From: Alkalitalea saponilacus | Lineage (GTDB): Bacteria > Bacteroidota > Bacteroidia > Bacteroidales > Marinilabiliaceae | Direction of reading: 5' to 3' | Assembly (NCBI RefSeq): GCF_900168165.1 | Contig: NZ_FUYV01000023.1 | Location: forward strand, 1-61,173 | DNA length: 61,173 bases | In this document: piece by piece, positions 1-9,365 of the stretch | How the letters are laid out: each line of letters starts with the position of its first letter | How positions within the stretch are numbered: the stretch's first letter is position 1 | Position numbers and translations under genes: made by a program | Notes under the pieces: generated by a model | Database searches by the model: none | What the model saw: the letters and a program-made list of their open reading frames with translations, nothing else | Told to the model about the DNA's origin: nothing

Positions 1-255
1 CAACTCCTTCATATTAAATCTTTCATCGGAACTAGCGAAAATGCTGTAATGATACAAATATGGACTGCTTTGATAACTATACTTGTCCTAAAATACTTAA
101 AAGCATTAGCCCAATATGGCTGGAGGTTGTCAAATTTAGTTGCGTTTATCAGGTTGAATATGTTTGTGAAAATTCACTTGCAAAAGTGGTTGGATAAACC
201 CTTTGATGAACCTCCTGAACCAGTTCAAAAATACATACAGGGGGTTTTATTCTGA
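1..255 (+). CDS. IS4-family transposase, C-terminal fragment (cut by window edge)
   Basis: The reading frame is open from base 1 to the TGA at 253-255 and has no start inside the window, so the gene begins to the left. The last ~84 residues, with the segments IWTALITILVLKYLK and GWRLSNLVAFIRLN and an ending of the form DKPFDEPPEPVQKYIQGVLF, resemble the C-terminus of the IS4/DDE (DUF4372-type) transposases common in Bacteroidota. The catalytic DDE residues lie outside the window. Whether the element is intact cannot be judged. The right end of the element must fall between 256 and about 333, because another gene starts at 334; I could not resolve the terminal repeat without the left end. Confidence 0.75.
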   Translation, partial: QLLHIKSFIGTSENAVMIQIWTALITILVLKYLKALAQYGWRLSNLVAFIRLNMFVKIHLQKWLDKPFDEPPEPVQKYIQGVLF

Positions 256-333
256 AATTGTAGATGTTTCTGGCTAAAACTACTATTTTTAAAGAGCAAT
301 AAATTCTACTGAAGATTATTTAGGACAGTATTG

Positions 334-762
334 ATGAAAAATCTATGTTTTGTAGTGGTTTCCACTTTGATTATCTTCTTAGGTAGCTGCAATACCATTT
401 CGGTTACTGAGAAAATTGTAGTAAAAACGACCAAAGATGGTATTGATGCCGACTATCAAAATCTAAAAACTATTGTTCAGAATATTGATAGAACAGAGAT
501 ACATAAACAAATATATGCCAGATATCCCGATGTTGATAAGAAACAGGTGCAGCAAATTCAAATATCATTAAAAAAAATTACTACGAGTTACTCCAGAGAA
601 GTTTTTAATATTAGAACTGGTAGAGAAACCTACGAACTTGAAGTTGAGATTGCTATGAATCATGATAAATTAAAGTCAGATCAGGAAATGCAGATTATAA
701 AGGACTTTAAGGCATTATTGAAAGAGGAGCTTATTAAAAGTGACATAAATGTTGTGGAGTAG
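334..762 (+). CDS. Small lipoprotein of unknown function
   Basis: This encodes 142 residues. The N-terminus has a lysine, a hydrophobic stretch and a lipobox FLGSC ending near residue 19, so the mature protein should be lipid-anchored. I chose ATG 334 over the in-frame TTG at 331; AGGACAG lies about 6 bases upstream. The mature part is polar, with alternating charged and beta-type segments and a second half rich in Lys and Glu. I recognise no family. It lies directly beside the IS4-family fragment, so its native promoter may have been displaced or supplied by the element. The gene ends about 75 bases before a terminator that belongs to the opposite-strand chemotaxis gene. Confidence 0.6.
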   Translation: MKNLCFVVVSTLIIFLGSCNTISVTEKIVVKTTKDGIDADYQNLKTIVQNIDRTEIHKQIYARYPDVDKKQVQQIQISLKKITTSYSREVFNIRTGRETYELEVEIAMNHDKLKSDQEMQIIKDFKALLKEELIKSDINVVE

Positions 763-836
763 TAATAAGTTTCTTCGCAATTAAAGAGAAACTAAATTTA
801 TACTGTTACTTAATAAACGTAGATTATTATAATTAT

Positions 837-877
837 AAAAAAAAAGCGCATTGAGGTTTGTTTAAATCTCAATGCGC
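837..877 (-). terminator. Intrinsic terminator of the chemotaxis-receptor gene
   Basis: A 10-bp perfect stem, GCGCATTGAG (846-855) with CTCAATGCGC (868-877), is followed on the minus strand by a run of about nine T (837-845). It lies roughly 65 bases downstream of the stop of the minus-strand gene at 944. Confidence 0.8.
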
Positions 878-943
878 GATATTAAATGCTTATCTTTTTT
901 AATGTGTGTTTTCTATACTAACTTGCATCTTCAAAAAAGTAGC

Positions 944-2449
944 TTATTTTTTAAAAAACCCAATTAGATTGGTCAGTTTGGAGGCCTGATCTGACAGTCC
1001 TTCTGCTGTGGTTGCCATTTCTTCGGAAGAAGCAGCATTTTGTTGGGCAATGTTGTTTAATATTTGAACACTTTCATTCACTTGTCCAACGCCATTCTTC
1101 TGCTCCATACTGGCTGAAGAAATTTCCTGTATCCACTCTGATGTTTTCTCAATTTCAGGTATAATTGATTGGGTTAACTCTTTCGAGTTCTCCGTATTAC
1201 TAACACTAAGTTTTGCTAGTTTAATAATTTCTTCCGCTGCAACTTTACTGCGTTCCGCCAGCTTTCTTACTTCTGCGGCAACAACTGAAAAGCCCCTTCC
1301 ATGTTCACCTGCTCTGGCTGCTTCTACAGCAGCATTTAATGCCAGAATATTGGTCTGGAATGCAATATCGTTAATGATATTAATTCTTTCTGCTATTGAA
1401 CTAACCGACTCCAAACTTTCTACCGCAGCAATACTTACAGTTTTCATATCTTTTGCTGATGCTACTGCTATCTTCTCTGTGTTGATGGAATACTCGGCAG
1501 TCTGATCAATATTAGAAGTGATTTGCTGCATGGTTGAAGATATTTCTTCTACCGATGCCGCTTGCTCATTGGAACCTTGTGCAATTTCTTCTGATGTCTG
1601 ACTTAATTGTTTGCTCATGGTTGCAATTTGAACAACTTCAGTTTGAATGCCAACAATAATCTCTTTAAGTTTTATCACATGATCGTTTATGGCTCTCGAA
1701 ATTACACCTATTTCATCTTTTCTTTCAAGGTACTGATTATCGATGTTTACATTTAGGTTTCCACCTGATAATGCATTGAGGTTGCCTGAAAATGCTGAGA
1801 GGGGCTTAACAATAGAGTTGCTTATTTTAAATGTAAAGAACCCAATTATACCAACCAGAGCCAGAAAAACAATGAGCATAATATTTCCAACCATCCGGTT
1901 GTTGGCTCGGGTTTCCCTAAATAGTTCTTCCATTCTGAGTTTACTGTCCTCATTCACTTGTGCAAGCAATTGAATGATTTCCTGATAACCTTCAATCATT
2001 GCTTGTATCCTGAGTGAAGTCTCCTCGCTGTAGTCTCCCTGAATCATGCTTTCCGATGCAGAATATGCAATGTCAAAATAGTTGTGAAATTTATCTGAGA
2101 GGTTCAATATTATGGTATCATCCTGAAGAACAATGTTGTTCTCAGCTCCAGCCATTAAGCTATCAAATACCATTTTGAACTCTTCTGCACCACTTAGTTG
2201 ATACATATCTGCTACCGCAACTGCATCCATAAACTCTCTCTGCAAATCCTTCATTGTCATATCAAGTTGATGACTTAACTCAATATATGGAATGTATCCC
2301 TGTTCGATGCTGTGCATCTGCGAATTGCTTTTACCATTTACCCAGTTAAAGAGAATCATGATGCCTGTTAAGAACATCATAAACATCAAGGGTAACAGCA
2401 ATATTTTATATTTAAACTTGAGATTTAAAATGAATTTGTTAAAATTCAT
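944..2449 (-). CDS. Methyl-accepting chemotaxis protein
   Basis: A 501-residue transducer. One transmembrane helix is at about 14-36 and a second at about 186-208, enclosing a ~150-residue periplasmic, helix-rich sensor region. A HAMP linker follows (about 209-262), then the cytoplasmic coiled-coil signalling domain. Its hairpin tip at 357-390 has the highly conserved family sequence ([20 protein letters not shown] and onward through [20 protein letters not shown]). It should signal through CheW/CheA, but no che genes are in the window. It is the last gene of a set transcribed with the porin-like and PstS-like genes upstream; the periplasmic protein could be the ligand-binding partner, which is inference only. 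Confidence 0.95.
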   Translation of the reverse strand: MNFNKFILNLKFKYKILLLPLMFMMFLTGIMILFNWVNGKSNSQMHSIEQGYIPYIELSHQLDMTMKDLQREFMDAVAVADMYQLSGAEEFKMVFDSLMAGAENNIVLQDDTIILNLSDKFHNYFDIAYSASESMIQGDYSEETSLRIQAMIEGYQEIIQLLAQVNEDSKLRMEELFRETRANNRMVGNIMLIVFLALVGIIGFFTFKISNSIVKPLSAFSGNLNALSGGNLNVNIDNQYLERKDEIGVISRAINDHVIKLKEIIVGIQTEVVQIATMSKQLSQTSEEIAQGSNEQAASVEEISSTMQQITSNIDQTAEYSINTEKIAVASAKDMKTVSIAAVESLESVSSIAERINIINDIAFQTNILALNAAVEAARAGEHGRGFSVVAAEVRKLAERSKVAAEEIIKLAKLSVSNTENSKELTQSIIPEIEKTSEWIQEISSASMEQKNGVGQVNESVQILNNIAQQNAASSEEMATTAEGLSDQASKLTNLIGFFKK

Positions 2450-2509
2450 ATGGATATTTTTATAAGATTATGGAAATGGATGTTTATGTTCTTTAATGAA
2501 AGATGCAGA

Positions 2510-2540
2510 ATTACCTGTCTGATTCAATCAGACAGGTAAT
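2510..2540 (-). other. Intercistronic perfect stem-loop between PstS-like and MCP genes
   Basis: ATTACCTGTCTGATT (2510-2524) and its exact complement (2526-2540) flank a single base, giving a stem of about 13 bp with a small loop. On the minus strand no T-run follows, so it is not a classic terminator. It may stabilise or process the mRNA, or reduce read-through into the MCP gene. Confidence 0.6.
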
Positions 2541-2566
2541 AACTCATTCATTAATTATATACCACA

Positions 2567-2983
2567 TTACCTAACAGTAATTGTTTTAACTCCGACCGTA
2601 CTGGCAGCAGCAGATACATAACCTATTGCTCCCGGGTTATTTCTAACGTAATTTACCACAGCCTCATCATTTGGTTGTTCCGGAGGAGGCGATCCTGCGC
2701 CTGAGAATGCAGCCTGTTGCCAGAAGCTTCTGATAGCATTTACATTTCTGCCATGAACTTCCTGCGTAAATGTTGCCCTTACAGATGAGTTAGGTGTTAA
2801 ATCAACGGGTAGTATTGCAACTCCACTATCCCATCTTGAAGTTCGTTTTAGAAAAATGTCTGATACCTCTTTTGATGTCAACGAAGCTGTAGAGTTATCT
2901 GAATTTACAATAACTTTATATGATTGTGAATAGGCAATAGTTAGTGTAAAGAACAGACTGATTGTAAGTATATATGTTTTCAT
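2567..2983 (-). CDS. Small PstS-like periplasmic (phosphate-type) binding protein
   Basis: A 138-residue protein with a cleavable signal peptide ending AYSQ at about residue 20. The mature part matches the phosphate ABC-transporter substrate-binding-like family: a start of the form YKVIVNSDN, a middle segment EVSDIFLKRTSRWDSG, and a C-terminal NNPGAIGYVS that corresponds to the ligand-loop/hinge segment of PstS proteins. It is less than half the length of a typical PstS and no pst permease or ATPase genes are nearby, so a conventional transport role is doubtful. It follows the porin-like gene by 25 bases and precedes the MCP gene, suggesting substrate capture or sensing rather than ABC transport. 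Confidence 0.75.
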   Translation of the reverse strand: MKTYILTISLFFTLTIAYSQSYKVIVNSDNSTASLTSKEVSDIFLKRTSRWDSGVAILPVDLTPNSSVRATFTQEVHGRNVNAIRSFWQQAAFSGAGSPPPEQPNDEAVVNYVRNNPGAIGYVSAAASTVGVKTITVR

Positions 2984-3008
2984 GTTTTTCCGTTTGGTTG
3001 GCTAATAG

Positions 3009-4253
3009 TTAGAATGAAAAGATTGCAGACAGAACAAGTCCTCCTAGGTCTAGAGAACCATATTCGTAATACACATACTCCATTTTGAAAGTGGTTTCAA
3101 ATGAAGGTTTGAAATTAACACCCGCTGTATATCGATAGTACTCTTGACTATTATCTGATACCATTGATGCTCCAATTTCTGGGACACTATGATACTCATA
3201 TCTAAGATATGGAGTTATGGAACCTAAACTATTTATGTAGAAGTTATTGCTGATTTCTACATAAGCTCCTTTCAAATTTAAATCTGTATTAAAACCGAAA
3301 GTTTTAAGTTTTGCTTTTGTTTGCCAGTATTCGCCAATCAAAGAAAATGAGGAATAGTGCATTTTAATATTTCCTCCAAATGAAGTTTTTTTGATTTTAC
3401 TTTCGATTGAAGAGGTTCTAACATAGTGGTCATCATGAACCTCCCATTGAGAGAAATCGAAATCACCCATATCAATGCCATCAAAATCGAACTCATCAGC
3501 TTCTTCGAAACGTATGAGTCTGGATGTTGTTGTGATATTTTCATCTGAACTGAATAAACCTGCACCTAATGAAATGAAGTTATTGATGTTGATTCCCAAA
3601 TATCCACCTCCTCCAAATTGCAAAGATTCATTAGGATCTGTTATCATGTCATATCCAAGGCTCTCTGCTGGCATTCGTTGATTCTGAAAATACTCACTTT
3701 CAGTGGCAAAAAAACCCATTGCTCCTGACCCCTGGTAAAGGCTGTTTTTAAATCCCCCCGCAAAAACGTTATAATTGAACCTTATATCTTCACCTACTTC
3801 GCCATTTAAGGAAACAGCATCCATGTTTAATGGGAAAAATTCATGGTTTGTAATAATCATTGGTAAGGTAGCACTGTTGTTTACCGGAGCATAGTAATAA
3901 GTGTTCATGGGGCTTAATGGAGTGAGAAATCTCCCTGCCTTAAGATTTAAACTATTATTGATGCTGTACTGAGCATTTAATTCATTCAGCATCTGTTCAA
4001 AGCTGAAATTTGGTCTGTAAACCAGTACTCCGGTAATAGTCAAGTCTCGGGTTGGTTGGTATGACGAGAGAAAACCAGCCTCGGATAATGCGATAGAGTA
4101 ATCTCTCTCGTACCCTTTTAACCCATTAAAGTAGTTAAATTCAGTCCCAACATAACCAGTAAAATTTGTTTGAGGTTCCCAATAATCGGTTTGTGCCATT
4201 AATGGCATTGCAACAAATAATAACATTGCAATTAATTTTGCGCTAATTTTCAT
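3009..4253 (-). CDS. Outer-membrane porin-like beta-barrel protein
   Basis: A 414-residue protein with an N-terminal signal peptide (cleavage after MAQ, about residue 21). The mature sequence is dominated by alternating polar/hydrophobic strands rich in Tyr, Phe and Gly and ends in a C-terminal Phe (LVLSAIFSF), all typical of outer-membrane barrels. An acidic, Asp/Glu-rich insert at roughly residues 250-275 (around FDFDGIDMGDFDFSQWEVHDD) looks like an extracellular loop. I cannot assign a substrate. It is the first gene of the porin/PstS-like/MCP set, and porins linked to small PstS-like proteins are known to recur. Confidence 0.75.
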   Translation of the reverse strand: MKISAKLIAMLLFVAMPLMAQTDYWEPQTNFTGYVGTEFNYFNGLKGYERDYSIALSEAGFLSSYQPTRDLTITGVLVYRPNFSFEQMLNELNAQYSINNSLNLKAGRFLTPLSPMNTYYYAPVNNSATLPMIITNHEFFPLNMDAVSLNGEVGEDIRFNYNVFAGGFKNSLYQGSGAMGFFATESEYFQNQRMPAESLGYDMITDPNESLQFGGGGYLGININNFISLGAGLFSSDENITTTSRLIRFEEADEFDFDGIDMGDFDFSQWEVHDDHYVRTSSIESKIKKTSFGGNIKMHYSSFSLIGEYWQTKAKLKTFGFNTDLNLKGAYVEISNNFYINSLGSITPYLRYEYHSVPEIGASMVSDNSQEYYRYTAGVNFKPSFETTFKMEYVYYEYGSLDLGGLVLSAIFSF

Positions 4254-4829
4254 TGTAGATAGTTTAATAGTAAGTTTATAATTGGATTCGAATCAGGATG
4301 AAACTATGTAAAAGTATTGTTCAATAGCCTTTAACGGCTAAATTGAATTGGAGTTTCAAAACGTAAGCAATTAAAAGTATAATTAATCTTTGAGCACGTA
4401 TGTTAACATATTGATGTGTTTGTCTAATATGCATCGGATAGAACATCTATTTTGATATTATACTTTCCAAATATAAATGGAAGATGAAAAAGTATTTTAA
4501 AATTAATCTTGATGAATTTAACCAACGGGGCTTGATAATTATCATTGGGCAACGCATGTGAATATTGAATGAAATATTTCACTTTTTTTAATGGGTGTGA
4601 GATTTTTGAAGAATTCAATTTTGAGGTGTCAGCAGTGTAGAAATGTTTTTTTACTTTGTAATGAACTATTTTGAGTTATTCATGTTAATTACTACATAGA
4701 TTAGAATAACAAGCTTTCTGAACTGTATAAATATTCATCTTTATACGAAAAACTTTATGGTTTTCGTAAAGAATGAAAGAAAATTGAAACTTTTTTTCTT
4801 GTTTTGATTTGATTTTATGACAAAGTTCA
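4254..4829. other. Intergenic region between divergent porin set and ilv operon
   Basis: About 575 AT-rich bases with no convincing gene. Short minus-strand open frames near 4424-4618 and 4685-4882 have no recognisable protein features, and the second overlaps the ilv promoter and leader. The region should hold the minus-strand promoter of the porin gene, but I saw no exact TAnnTTTG element near 4253. Confidence 0.5.
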
Positions 4830-4837
4830 TATATTTG
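4808..4837 (+). promoter_or_regulatory. Bacteroidota-type promoter of the ilv-leu operon
   Basis: TTTG at 4808-4811 and TATATTTG (matches TAnnTTTG) at 4830-4837 are separated by 18 bases. A start of transcription near 4843-4845 would give a leader of about 22 bases before the leader-peptide ATG at 4867. Confidence 0.65.
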
Positions 4838-4866
4838 CATAGAATTTTGAATAAATAAAAGAGCGC

Positions 4867-4926
4867 ATGACACTTTTTGCATCTCTACTTCTCGTCGTCA
4901 TTATTATTCTCGTGGTTAACCACTAG
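4867..4926 (+). CDS. ilv operon leader peptide (attenuation control)
   Basis: A 19-codon frame from ATG 4867 to TAG 4924 encodes MTLFASLLLVVIIILVVNH. Five Leu, four Val and three Ile residues make up 12 of 19 codons, with a central uninterrupted block LLLVVIIILVV. It stands between a TAnnTTTG promoter and a strong intrinsic terminator in front of ilvD, exactly where a branched-chain amino-acid attenuator leader should be. Stalling on the control codons when charged tRNA-Leu, -Val or -Ile is scarce would leave the antiterminator strand right after the stop codon free. This gene is too short for standard gene callers. Confidence 0.9.
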   Translation: MTLFASLLLVVIIILVVNH

Positions 4927-5008
4927 GGAAGTGAGACAGGTATGTAAAAAGTAAAACGATATAAACGAACTTTAAACCCCTCTCACTTCCATTGTGAGAG
5001 GGGTTTTT
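4927..5008 (+). promoter_or_regulatory. Transcription attenuator: antiterminator and terminator in front of ilvD
   Basis: The terminator is a 13-bp perfect hairpin, AAACCCCTCTCAC (4974-4986) with GTGAGAGGGGTTT (4994-5006), running into TTTTT. A competing antiterminator pairs GGAAGTGAGA (4927-4936), which begins one base after the leader stop codon, with TCTCACTTCC (4981-4990), taking up half of the terminator's 5' arm. A ribosome that reaches the stop codon covers 4927-4936 and lets the terminator form; a ribosome stalled in the Leu/Val/Ile block leaves it free and favours read-through into ilvD. Confidence 0.88.
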
Positions 5009-5090
5009 GGTTGAATAAAACAGCTGACTTGCAGAACGGGGTGTTGAAATATTTAACAAACAGAAGTATCCTTTTAAAAAGTGCATAAAA

Positions 5091-6932
5091 ATGAAAATAC
5101 CATTAAGGAGTAATACAACCACACAGGGAAGAAGAATGGCCGGAGCCAGAAGTTTATGGCGAGCCAATGGAATGAAGGACGAACAAATGGGCCGTCCACT
5201 GATTGCGGTTGTAAATTCATTTACACAATTTGTACCCGGGCATGCGCACTTACACCAAATTGGTCAGGATGTTAAACGAATGATAGAGAAACAAGGATGT
5301 TTTGCTGCTGAGTTTAATACCATTGCCATTGATGATGGCATTGCCATGGGGCATGACGGAATGTTGTACTCCTTACCTTCGCGAGATTTAATAGCTGATA
5401 GTGTAGAGTATATGGTTAACGCCCATCAGGCCGATGCCATGGTTTGTATCAGTAATTGCGATAAAATTACACCGGGGATGTTAATGGCTGCCATGCGCAT
5501 AAACATCCCTGTGATTTTTGTATCAGGTGGACCCATGGAGGCAGGTAAAGTTGGAGATAAAGCTCTGGATTTGGTTGACTCAATGGTTATGGCTGCCGAT
5601 GATTCGGTGTCTGACGAGGAGCTACTTGCGGTGGAGCAAAACGCTTGCCCAACTTGCGGCTCCTGCTCCGGGATGTTCACAGCCAATTCAATGAACTGCC
5701 TGAACGAAGCCTTGGGTCTGGCCCTGCCTGGAAATGGAACCATTGTTGCAACTCATGTTAACAGAAAGAAGCTATTTGAAAAAGCAGCCAATCAGATTGT
5801 AAGGCTTGCATATAAATATTATCAAGATGGGGATGAATCGGTTTTGCCCCGCAATATTGCCACCAAGGCAGCTTTTAATAACTCCATGACACTTGATGTA
5901 GCCATGGGAGGATCCACAAATACGGTTTTACATTTGTTAGCCATAGCTCACGAAGCGGGTGTTGATTTCACCATGCAGGATATCGATCGAATATCCAGAA
6001 AAACACCGGTTTTGTGTAAAGTAGCACCAAACAGCGATTATCATATAGAGGACGTGAACCGTGCAGGAGGAATTATGGGCATTTTGGCCGAATTAAATCG
6101 CGGAGGTTTACTGGATGCAACTGTAGGCAGAGTAGATTACTCAAGCCTGTCCGAAGCTTTGGATGCTTATGATATGGCGAGTAAGAGTGCAATTGCAGAG
6201 GCAAAAGAAATTTATCAAAGTGCACCCGGAGGGTTTGTAAACCTTGTAATGGGCTCCCAAAAAGCCATTTATGGTGAGTTGGATCTGGATCGTGAAAAGG
6301 GTTGCATCAGAAATATCAGTCATGCCTATTCTCAGGATGGCGGTCTGGCAGTCCTTTTTGGAAATATTGCTGAAAACGGATGTATAGTAAAAACAGCTGG
6401 AGTGGATGAATCCATATTTCATTTTGAAGGAACGGCTCGTGTTTATGAATCACAGGACGATGCCTGCGATGGAATTCTTTCCGGAGAAGTTAAAGCAGGC
6501 GATGTGGTCATTATAAAATATGAAGGACCAAAAGGCGGGCCGGGAATGCAGGAAATGTTGTATCCCACTTCTTACCTTAAATCCCGGAATCTTGGAGCAA
6601 AGTGTGCCTTACTGACTGATGGACGATTTTCAGGAGGAACTTCGGGACTGTCAATTGGACACGCCTCACCCGAGGCAGCTGCAGGTGGAGCCATTGCACT
6701 TATTAAAAACGGAGATAAAGTGATCATTGATATTCCTCAACGGTCAATAAATATAGATGTTACTGAAGATGAGTTGAACCAACGTAGGGCAGCGGAAGAT
6801 GCTAAGGGCGATAATGCCTGGAAACCTTCTGCGCGTGAGCGATTTGTATCCAAAGCTCTGCGTGCTTATGCCGGAATGGTTACATCAGCCGATACCGGTG
6901 CAATTCGAGTATTACCTGATGAATGTAAATAG
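5091..6932 (+). CDS. ilvD: Dihydroxy-acid dehydratase
   Basis: A 613-residue protein, essentially the length of E. coli IlvD (616). It dehydrates 2,3-dihydroxy-isovalerate and 2,3-dihydroxy-3-methylvalerate to the 2-oxo acids of valine/leucine and isoleucine. The N-terminus ([19 protein letters not shown]) and [14 protein letters not shown] match the family throughout. Cluster-ligand cysteines appear in [12 protein letters not shown] and [12 protein letters not shown]; the C-terminal half has [14 protein letters not shown] and [15 protein letters not shown]. It is the first structural gene after the attenuator and is therefore directly controlled by it. Confidence 0.98.
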   Translation: MKIPLRSNTTTQGRRMAGARSLWRANGMKDEQMGRPLIAVVNSFTQFVPGHAHLHQIGQDVKRMIEKQGCFAAEFNTIAIDDGIAMGHDGMLYSLPSRDLIADSVEYMVNAHQADAMVCISNCDKITPGMLMAAMRINIPVIFVSGGPMEAGKVGDKALDLVDSMVMAADDSVSDEELLAVEQNACPTCGSCSGMFTANSMNCLNEALGLALPGNGTIVATHVNRKKLFEKAANQIVRLAYKYYQDGDESVLPRNIATKAAFNNSMTLDVAMGGSTNTVLHLLAIAHEAGVDFTMQDIDRISRKTPVLCKVAPNSDYHIEDVNRAGGIMGILAELNRGGLLDATVGRVDYSSLSEALDAYDMASKSAIAEAKEIYQSAPGGFVNLVMGSQKAIYGELDLDREKGCIRNISHAYSQDGGLAVLFGNIAENGCIVKTAGVDESIFHFEGTARVYESQDDACDGILSGEVKAGDVVIIKYEGPKGGPGMQEMLYPTSYLKSRNLGAKCALLTDGRFSGGTSGLSIGHASPEAAAGGAIALIKNGDKVIIDIPQRSINIDVTEDELNQRRAAEDAKGDNAWKPSARERFVSKALRAYAGMVTSADTGAIRVLPDECK

Positions 6933-7003
6933 AGATGTTTTGAAAAGGCTTTGCAGGTTTTTTTATTCTGCAAGGTAATTGTAAATCCCATAAGCTTTAA
7001 GCC

Positions 7004-8737
7004 ATGGAAACACAATCCCAAACAGTGATGAAAGAGAAGAGTAATCAAGCAATCAAAATGACTGGCTCAGAGGCCGTTGTTCGATCCCTGTTAAATGAAG
7101 GGACAGATTTAATTTTTGGCTATCCCGGTGGAGCAATCATGCCGGTTTATGATGCCTTATATGGTTTTCAGAAGGAATTACATCATGTGCTTGTCCGTCA
7201 TGAACAGGGAGCTGTTCATGCTGCACAGGGATATGCAAGAGTTACCGGAAAAGTGGGAGTTGCCATTGTTACTTCCGGCCCCGGAGCCACCAATGCCGTT
7301 ACCGGTATTGCAGACGCCATGATCGACTCTACACCACTTGTGGTCATCAGTGGTCAGGTTGGGTCATCGTTGTTGGGAACCGATGCTTTTCAGGAGACTG
7401 ATGTTGTGGGCATTACCCAACCAATTACCAAATGGAACTACCAGATCAAAAGGCCGGAAGATATTCCACACGCTTTTGCCAGAGCTTTTTATATAGCCAG
7501 AAGTGGCCGTCCAGGTCCTGTATTATTAGATATTACAAAAGATGCACAGTTTGCAACTTTTGATTATCTGTACGAACCGGTTAAGTACATCAGAAGCTAC
7601 AAGCCTGTACCTGTTTTGGATCCTCTGCAGATTGAAGCTGCTGCACAATTAATCAATCTGGCAAAAAAGCCACTCGCTTTGGTTGGGCAAGGAGTAATCC
7701 TTGGGCATGCGGAAAAAGAATTAATGGCTTTTCTTGAAAAGACAGGAATTCCTGCTGCATGGACATTGCTTGGACTGTCGGCCATGTCTTCGAACCATCC
7801 ATTGAATATTGGAATGCTGGGTATGCATGGAAACTACGGGCCCAATATCAAAACCAATGAGGCCGATTTAATCATTGCCATCGGAATGCGTTTTGACGAC
7901 AGGGTAACCGGCGATTTGAAAAACTATGCTACCAACGCCAAAGTGATTCATCTTGAAATTGATGATGCAGAGATAAACAAAAATGTACATGCCGATGTTC
8001 CTGTTTTGGCTGATGTAAAAGAGTCATTACCAAAGCTAACGGAAAAAGTATCTAAAAATTCGCATCAGGAATGGTTGAATGAATTCCGCGCCTGTGACAG
8101 AATTGAGCATGACAGAATTATCAATCGCCAGCTAAACCCTGCTGAAAAAGGTATGACCATGGGTGAAGTGGTAAATAAAGTATCTGCAGCAGTAGATGAT
8201 GATGCCATTGTTGTTACCGATGTAGGTCAGCACCAGATGATGGCCAGCCGGTATTTCCGGTTCAAGCAGACTCGAAGCAATGTGACATCGGGTGGCCTTG
8301 GTACCATGGGATTTGGTTTACCTGCTGCAATGGGAGCTAAGTTGGGACAGCCTGACCGTCACGTGATATTGTTTGTTGGCGATGGAGGTTTCCAAATGAC
8401 CATACAGGAGTTGGGAACCATTTTCCAGACTAAAATTCCGGTTAAAATTGTGTTGCTAAACAACAATTTTCTTGGAATGGTGCGCCAGTGGCAGGAGCTG
8501 TTTTTCGACAGCCGGTATGCTTCTACAGAGTTAATTAACCCTGATTTTCAGACCATCGCAAAAGGTTATTTTATAGAATCAAGAAAAGTAACAGAAAGAG
8601 ACGATCTGAACGAGGCCATTCAGCAAATGGTGGAGCATGACGGACCATATTTACTGGAAGTTGTTGTTGAGAAAGAAGGAAACGTATTCCCGATGGTTCC
8701 TGCAGGAGCTTCTGTTTCGGATATCCGTTTAGAATAG
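7004..8737 (+). CDS. ilvB: Acetolactate synthase, large (catalytic) subunit
   Basis: A 577-residue thiamine-diphosphate enzyme that condenses two pyruvates to 2-acetolactate, or pyruvate with 2-oxobutyrate to 2-aceto-2-hydroxybutyrate. The N-terminal Pyr domain has the catalytic Glu at about residue 67 (VLVRHEQGAVHAAQGYAR); the central domain follows, and the C-terminal PP domain has the ThDP motif from VGDGGF to LLNNNF, then LGMVRQWQELFF. It starts 71 bases after ilvD, past a weak hairpin (6949-6975), and is followed 42 bases on by its regulatory subunit gene. Confidence 0.97.
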   Translation: METQSQTVMKEKSNQAIKMTGSEAVVRSLLNEGTDLIFGYPGGAIMPVYDALYGFQKELHHVLVRHEQGAVHAAQGYARVTGKVGVAIVTSGPGATNAVTGIADAMIDSTPLVVISGQVGSSLLGTDAFQETDVVGITQPITKWNYQIKRPEDIPHAFARAFYIARSGRPGPVLLDITKDAQFATFDYLYEPVKYIRSYKPVPVLDPLQIEAAAQLINLAKKPLALVGQGVILGHAEKELMAFLEKTGIPAAWTLLGLSAMSSNHPLNIGMLGMHGNYGPNIKTNEADLIIAIGMRFDDRVTGDLKNYATNAKVIHLEIDDAEINKNVHADVPVLADVKESLPKLTEKVSKNSHQEWLNEFRACDRIEHDRIINRQLNPAEKGMTMGEVVNKVSAAVDDDAIVVTDVGQHQMMASRYFRFKQTRSNVTSGGLGTMGFGLPAAMGAKLGQPDRHVILFVGDGGFQMTIQELGTIFQTKIPVKIVLLNNNFLGMVRQWQELFFDSRYASTELINPDFQTIAKGYFIESRKVTERDDLNEAIQQMVEHDGPYLLEVVVEKEGNVFPMVPAGASVSDIRLE

Positions 8738-8779
8738 GAGAAAACTGACAGGTTTACATCAATTAAAACTAAAAAAGTC

Positions 8780-9328
8780 ATGAGCTTAAAACAGGAATTT
8801 ACACTATCTATATTTTCAGAAAACGTAGTAGGTCTTCTGAATCAGATAACCAATGTGTTTACCCGCAGACATCTCAATATAGAAAGTTTAACCACTTCCG
8901 AATCTGCCATTGCCGGAATTCATAAGTTTACCATAGTGGTATTTAGTACCCGCAATGAGATTGAAAAGGTGGCCAAGCAAATTGAGAAGCGAATAGATGT
9001 TATAAAGGCATTTGTTCTAACTGCAGATGATATCATCCATGAAGAGGTGGCACTTTATAAAGTACCAACCGCCTCGTTGCTCAATGGGAATCAGATTGAG
9101 ACCTTAGTGCGCCAGTATGGCGCACGCATTCTTGAGGTTACACCCGAATTTTTTGTCATCGAAAAAACAGGACACAAGAAGGAAACCCAGGAGTTATTCG
9201 AAAAACTGGATCAATACGGAGTATCCCAGTTTACGCGTTCGGGAAGAATATCAATAACAAAAACAAAGACCGAAATGCTGGACAACTATTTAAGAAAACT
9301 GGAACTGGACAACCCGGTAAAAAACTAA
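8780..9328 (+). CDS. ilvN: Acetolactate synthase, small (regulatory) subunit
   Basis: A 182-residue protein slightly longer than E. coli IlvH (163). An ACT domain occupies about residues 6-80 (FTLSIFSENVVGLLNQITNV; NIESLTTSES), the site of valine feedback in the family. A C-terminal ALS-type regulatory domain follows (about 85-170), including VRQYGARILEVTPEFFVIE and an ending FTRSGRISI. It binds and activates IlvB. Some Bacteroidales operons carry a thioesterase gene between ilvN and ilvC; none is present here, since ilvC begins 37 bases later. Confidence 0.96.
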   Translation: MSLKQEFTLSIFSENVVGLLNQITNVFTRRHLNIESLTTSESAIAGIHKFTIVVFSTRNEIEKVAKQIEKRIDVIKAFVLTADDIIHEEVALYKVPTASLLNGNQIETLVRQYGARILEVTPEFFVIEKTGHKKETQELFEKLDQYGVSQFTRSGRISITKTKTEMLDNYLRKLELDNPVKN

Positions 9329-9365
9329 TTTTATTTCCGATTAAATATTACTAACAAACATTATT

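Noticed and set aside
4424-4882. Two short minus-strand open frames between the porin and ilv units
   Set aside because: No protein features, AT-rich composition, and the second runs through the ilv promoter and leader peptide on the other strand.
5426-5743. Long antisense open frame within ilvD, and similar ones in leuC, dnaE, tkt and rsmA
   Set aside because: They mirror the codon pattern of the sense genes and have no independent start signals or family features.
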